The position numbers and the translations under genes are program-made. Shown one piece after another: positions 61,257 through 64,000 of a stretch of 64,000 nt of DNA; position 1 is the first letter of the stretch, and the number at the start of each line of letters is the position of its first letter. Where the stretch lies: assembly GCA_034008185.1 (NCBI GenBank), contig CM067082.1, positions 56,937,586-57,001,585 on the forward strand. Direction: 5' to 3'. The notes below the pieces were generated by a model. That model was not told the origin of the DNA. It did not search any database and saw nothing but the letters and a program-made list of their open reading frames with translations. This stretch comes from Gorsachius magnificus. Lineage: Eukaryota; Chordata; Aves; Pelecaniformes; Ardeidae.

Positions 61257-61320
61257 GTGAAATCCTAGCTTGACTGAAGAAAATGGCAGAACTTCTGCTG
61301 AGTTCAATGGGGCCAGATGC
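61257..61320. repeat. Palindromic 'CAATGGGGCCAG' repeat remnant
   Basis: GTGAAATCCTAGCTTGACTG, then AAGAAAATGGCAGAACTTCT, then TTCAATGGGGCCAGATGC form a diverged palindrome. The two arms, ATCCTAGC..GACTGAA and TTCAATGGGGCCAGAT, are roughly complementary. The layout is the same as the copy at 4.83 kb. It directly abuts a CR1 3' remnant on its left. Confidence 0.5.
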
Positions 61321-64000
61321 ATAATAGTGCTGTATTATGCCACCTTCCAGTATTGATCAGAGCCATCCAGCCTGTGTGCAGTTCTACAGGGAGCTCCCTG
61401 AATCCAGGCCCTGTGGCTTGGTAGGAGAGTACATAGCTGTAAGCTTTATTGATTGTTGTATTCATTTAGCACTGGCCAAACTCCCAAGGGCCTACCTTTG
61501 GGCTTATTCAAAATTTACAGCGAACTTTCTTCTGCTTATATAGTCCCGGTCAGCAATTCAAGGGCGTGTCCCTTGGACATTACACAGCACAGCTTGAAGC
61601 AACTCAAAACTCTCACAAGATCCAGAATGACTTCTGCTGAGCTTCCCAGTCGTTTCCAGCAAGCACAGTAGGTTTATTTACAGTTGCGTGTTGGAGCCAT
61701 GGGCTCCTTCTTAATGCCTGAGTCTGAATATTTTCCACTGTCCTCAGAAACATAAATGAAACTCTTAAGAGGCAACGGAGTATACTTCCTGAAACAAGGC
61801 CCCCTCCGGTGGCAAAGAGGCTACCAAGGAACAGAGGTAGCTTGTGCTGAGGATTGGAATTAGAAGAGCAGCGTAAGACATTCCAGAAGTCTGTGGCAGA
61901 AGGCACCATTTAGAGCACCCTAAGCCTCGTTGGCCCTCAGGTTGTCCTAAATATTCTTCAAGTCCATTCTGGGAGTTGAGGTTCAAGATCAATATAGTGG
62001 AAATGTGACTTGGATGTACTTTTCTACTTGTGGTCATGATGAATATAAACTGAGAACTGAGTCCCTGGTGTGGTGATACATAGTTTCACTGTCATTTCTC
62101 AAGGCTTCAAGCTTCTGTCCTGCTGAATGTAAACTAGAGACCAGTCTCCAGACATGAGCCCCTGAGAAGAAAAGCTACCAAAAGCTGCAAAACTTTACCT
62201 TGTATCTAACCTGTGCACTAACGCATTCTGCTGATAAAATCCCATGGTCATGTATCATTTCAAATCCTTCCACCGGCTTTCAGGCAGTAACTGAAAAGCA
62301 AAAACACAAGGTGATCATTGCCTCAATAAAAACCTTTCAAAGCCAAGTGTAAATGAATGCTGTGAAATACACATTTTTTTCCCCATGCGTCTCACACATC
62401 TGAACTCTGAGGATCAATCAGTTGCACACAGGAGTCGTGACCCTGCTCTCATTGCTCTAAGGAACTGTTGTCTCACTGCGTGCTATGACCCTTGGCGTGA
62501 ACCTGGTAATATTACGACTTGTGGGTCTATCAACAACAAGCCCTCTGTGGTCCCAATGTGCTTAAGAAAACTTAATTCCTCTTGTTCCAAATGTAGGGAT
62601 CTCTTTTGTGCCAATTACCCTTTGACACTGCTATTCAAGCTTACTTTTCCAAACACTGGTCCCATAAACACTGCTCCCTTCACAGGGAGAGAGGCCGGCA
62701 ATAGCAAGGAGAGCTATCGCAAAAATCTCTTGATGTTCCCAGTTTGGGATGGCTGCTAAATGTATGTCACTGCCTTTTTGAAAGCTTTACATAACAGCTG
62801 GATAGCTGACTTCCTCATGGCTTAATCTACAATTGTCTTGTAGGCTTAGCAGACAGGTTGTAAATGCTTTATTGTCCCCATGGTAGCGTTAGATCTTCCT
62901 ATGAATCTATGGGTGAAATCAGATTCCTAGAAATCCCTATTCGAATACATCTTGGCATCGACTGCCTCGTGGTCCGTCACAGTTTCAGACAAACCTTCTT
63001 TGTGACTATACTTGGAAATACGTATTTCAGTTATTTCTACATTTGTGGACTGAAATCGCTTCCTCCGACAGGGAAGTGAGTCCTGGCCAAGCCTGTGTTT
63101 GGATGCTGCAGCAGCAGCAGCATTATTAATGCCTACAGTTGCTCTGCTTACTGATTCCGTGGAAGGAGCATCAGGGCAATGCACACACGTCTGTTAGCAA
63201 CCATTTATGTGCGAACTATCCATCAGGGGCTGGGAAGTGAAAACCTGATATGGAGCACATCAGAGCACAAGGGGATGCTTGGCCTTCTCCACTTCACTTC
63301 TGCACTGGTGACTTTTATCTCCCACTCTGCTCCTTTACTGTGCAAATAAATAAATTGGCCATCGCTTTCTGTCGTAAGCTTCTGGTGCCTTTTCTGGCTG
63401 AGTGGCAGGCTACCCCACCAGCGGGCAGCCGGGTGGCGTAGTTTAGGCTGTTCGTTTGCTAAGTGAGCAGGCTGGTGGCCCTGGGATGCAGGAGCACTGT
63501 GAGAGACCTGAAGGAGAGGAAGCATAATTGATGGCAGCTGATAGCTTGGAAGCCTGGAGGCCTTTCACAGGCTCATCCGAGGCACAAATGCCACTTCTGG
63601 TTCTTGAGAAGGGCAGAACGAGCTTAAAAACAATGAAGGCTGACATTGCAAGGGGCTTTGTTGAAGGAGACTGGGCTCTCTTCCTGGCCACTGATCTGCT
63701 CTGGGGCTTTCAGGGATGCGCTACCTCTTCCTTAGCTGTGATTTCTGCACCTTGCTGTAACTCTCTGGGTTAGACTGTGCTCCTCAGGGCAAAGACTCAG
63801 CCGCCTGCCCTGCTTCTCAGCAGGGCTCTCTGGCTCATATTCAGCCCTGCTCGTGCTGCAACCCCCGGCTGCTTCTCGACTCAGAGGGGAGCAAGGGCAG
63901 CTCCTATGTGTCTGCAAGGAGCCCACAGCCAGCCCCCAGCTGCCATGATTGCATGTGGAGCAAGCTGGGGGTTTGTCTCATATTAAGGGCTGTGGCTGGG
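61321..64000. other. Noncoding DNA at right edge
   Basis: No gene was recognised. A (GCA)5 repeat lies at 63.1 kb and base composition becomes GC-richer from about 63.4 kb to the end. A real exon could lie at the edge but cannot be supported. Confidence 0.6.
63108..63122 (+). repeat. (GCA)5 trinucleotide repeat
   Basis: Five GCA units after GGATGCT. It lies in a minus-strand open frame with no recognisable domain. There is no evidence that it encodes glutamine, alanine or serine in a real protein. Confidence 0.85.

Noticed and set aside
1..64000. CRISPR arrays, tRNA or rRNA genes, bacterial operons, phage or plasmid modules
   Set aside because: No regularly spaced identical repeats, no tRNA T-loop/acceptor pairs, no rRNA words and no gene-dense layout. 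The sequence is vertebrate noncoding DNA.
1..64000. Endogenous retrovirus or LTR element
   Set aside because: No paired long direct repeats with TG...CA ends, and no gag, protease or pol motifs other than CR1 reverse transcriptase were seen.

Overview
The window looks like ordinary nuclear noncoding DNA from a bird, or at least an archosaur-like sauropsid. The main evidence is a well-preserved CR1 retrotransposon tail at about 57.16-57.50 kb. It carries the diagnostic TCATAGAA octamers and a readable C-terminal piece of the CR1 reverse transcriptase. Much older CR1 copies and MIR/L2-type amniote repeat remnants are scattered around it, and recognisable repeats are otherwise sparse, as is usual in birds. 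There are no bacterial gene features: no dense long ORFs, ribosome binding sites, operons, tRNA or rRNA.

I found no intact protein-coding gene and no exon I can defend. The longest open frames are about 125-200 codons. They lie in GC-rich or simple-sequence stretches, overlap one another, and have no recognisable domain. The window is therefore best read as intergenic or intronic sequence.

Layout: 1-9.2 kb is unique AT-rich DNA with two palindromic repeat remnants (2.5 and 4.8 kb). At 9.2-9.8 kb the minus strand has three adjacent Lys/Glu/Gln-rich reading frames that may be a decayed coding sequence. At 10.1-10.8 kb lies the most unusual structure: a degenerate array of seven units of about 52-66 bp, preceded by at least two units of the same sequence in the opposite orientation. 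From 10.8 to 27 kb the DNA is mostly unique, with a G15/(CT)9 tract at 11.7 kb. At 27.0-30.8 kb there is a cluster of old retroelements: a MIR/L2 remnant, a minus-strand CR1 fragment and a plus-strand CR1 with a readable RT palm motif. From 30.9 to 45.4 kb the DNA is unique, except for a MITE-like palindromic element at 41.2 kb. At 45.5-46.2 kb there are two further palindromic-repeat remnants, then a pyrimidine-only CTTTT microsatellite of about 340 bp. At 48.0-48.6 kb there is one clear CpG island, the only promoter-like feature. The remainder to 64 kb is mostly unique, with a MIR/L2 remnant (53.2 kb), the young CR1 (57.2 kb), an alternating pyrimidine-purine tract (58.7 kb) and two more repeat scars (59.7 and 61.2 kb).

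No set of genes works together here. The points worth following up are the two-orientation tandem array, the dispersed palindromic repeat family, the possible decayed coding sequence and the isolated CpG island.
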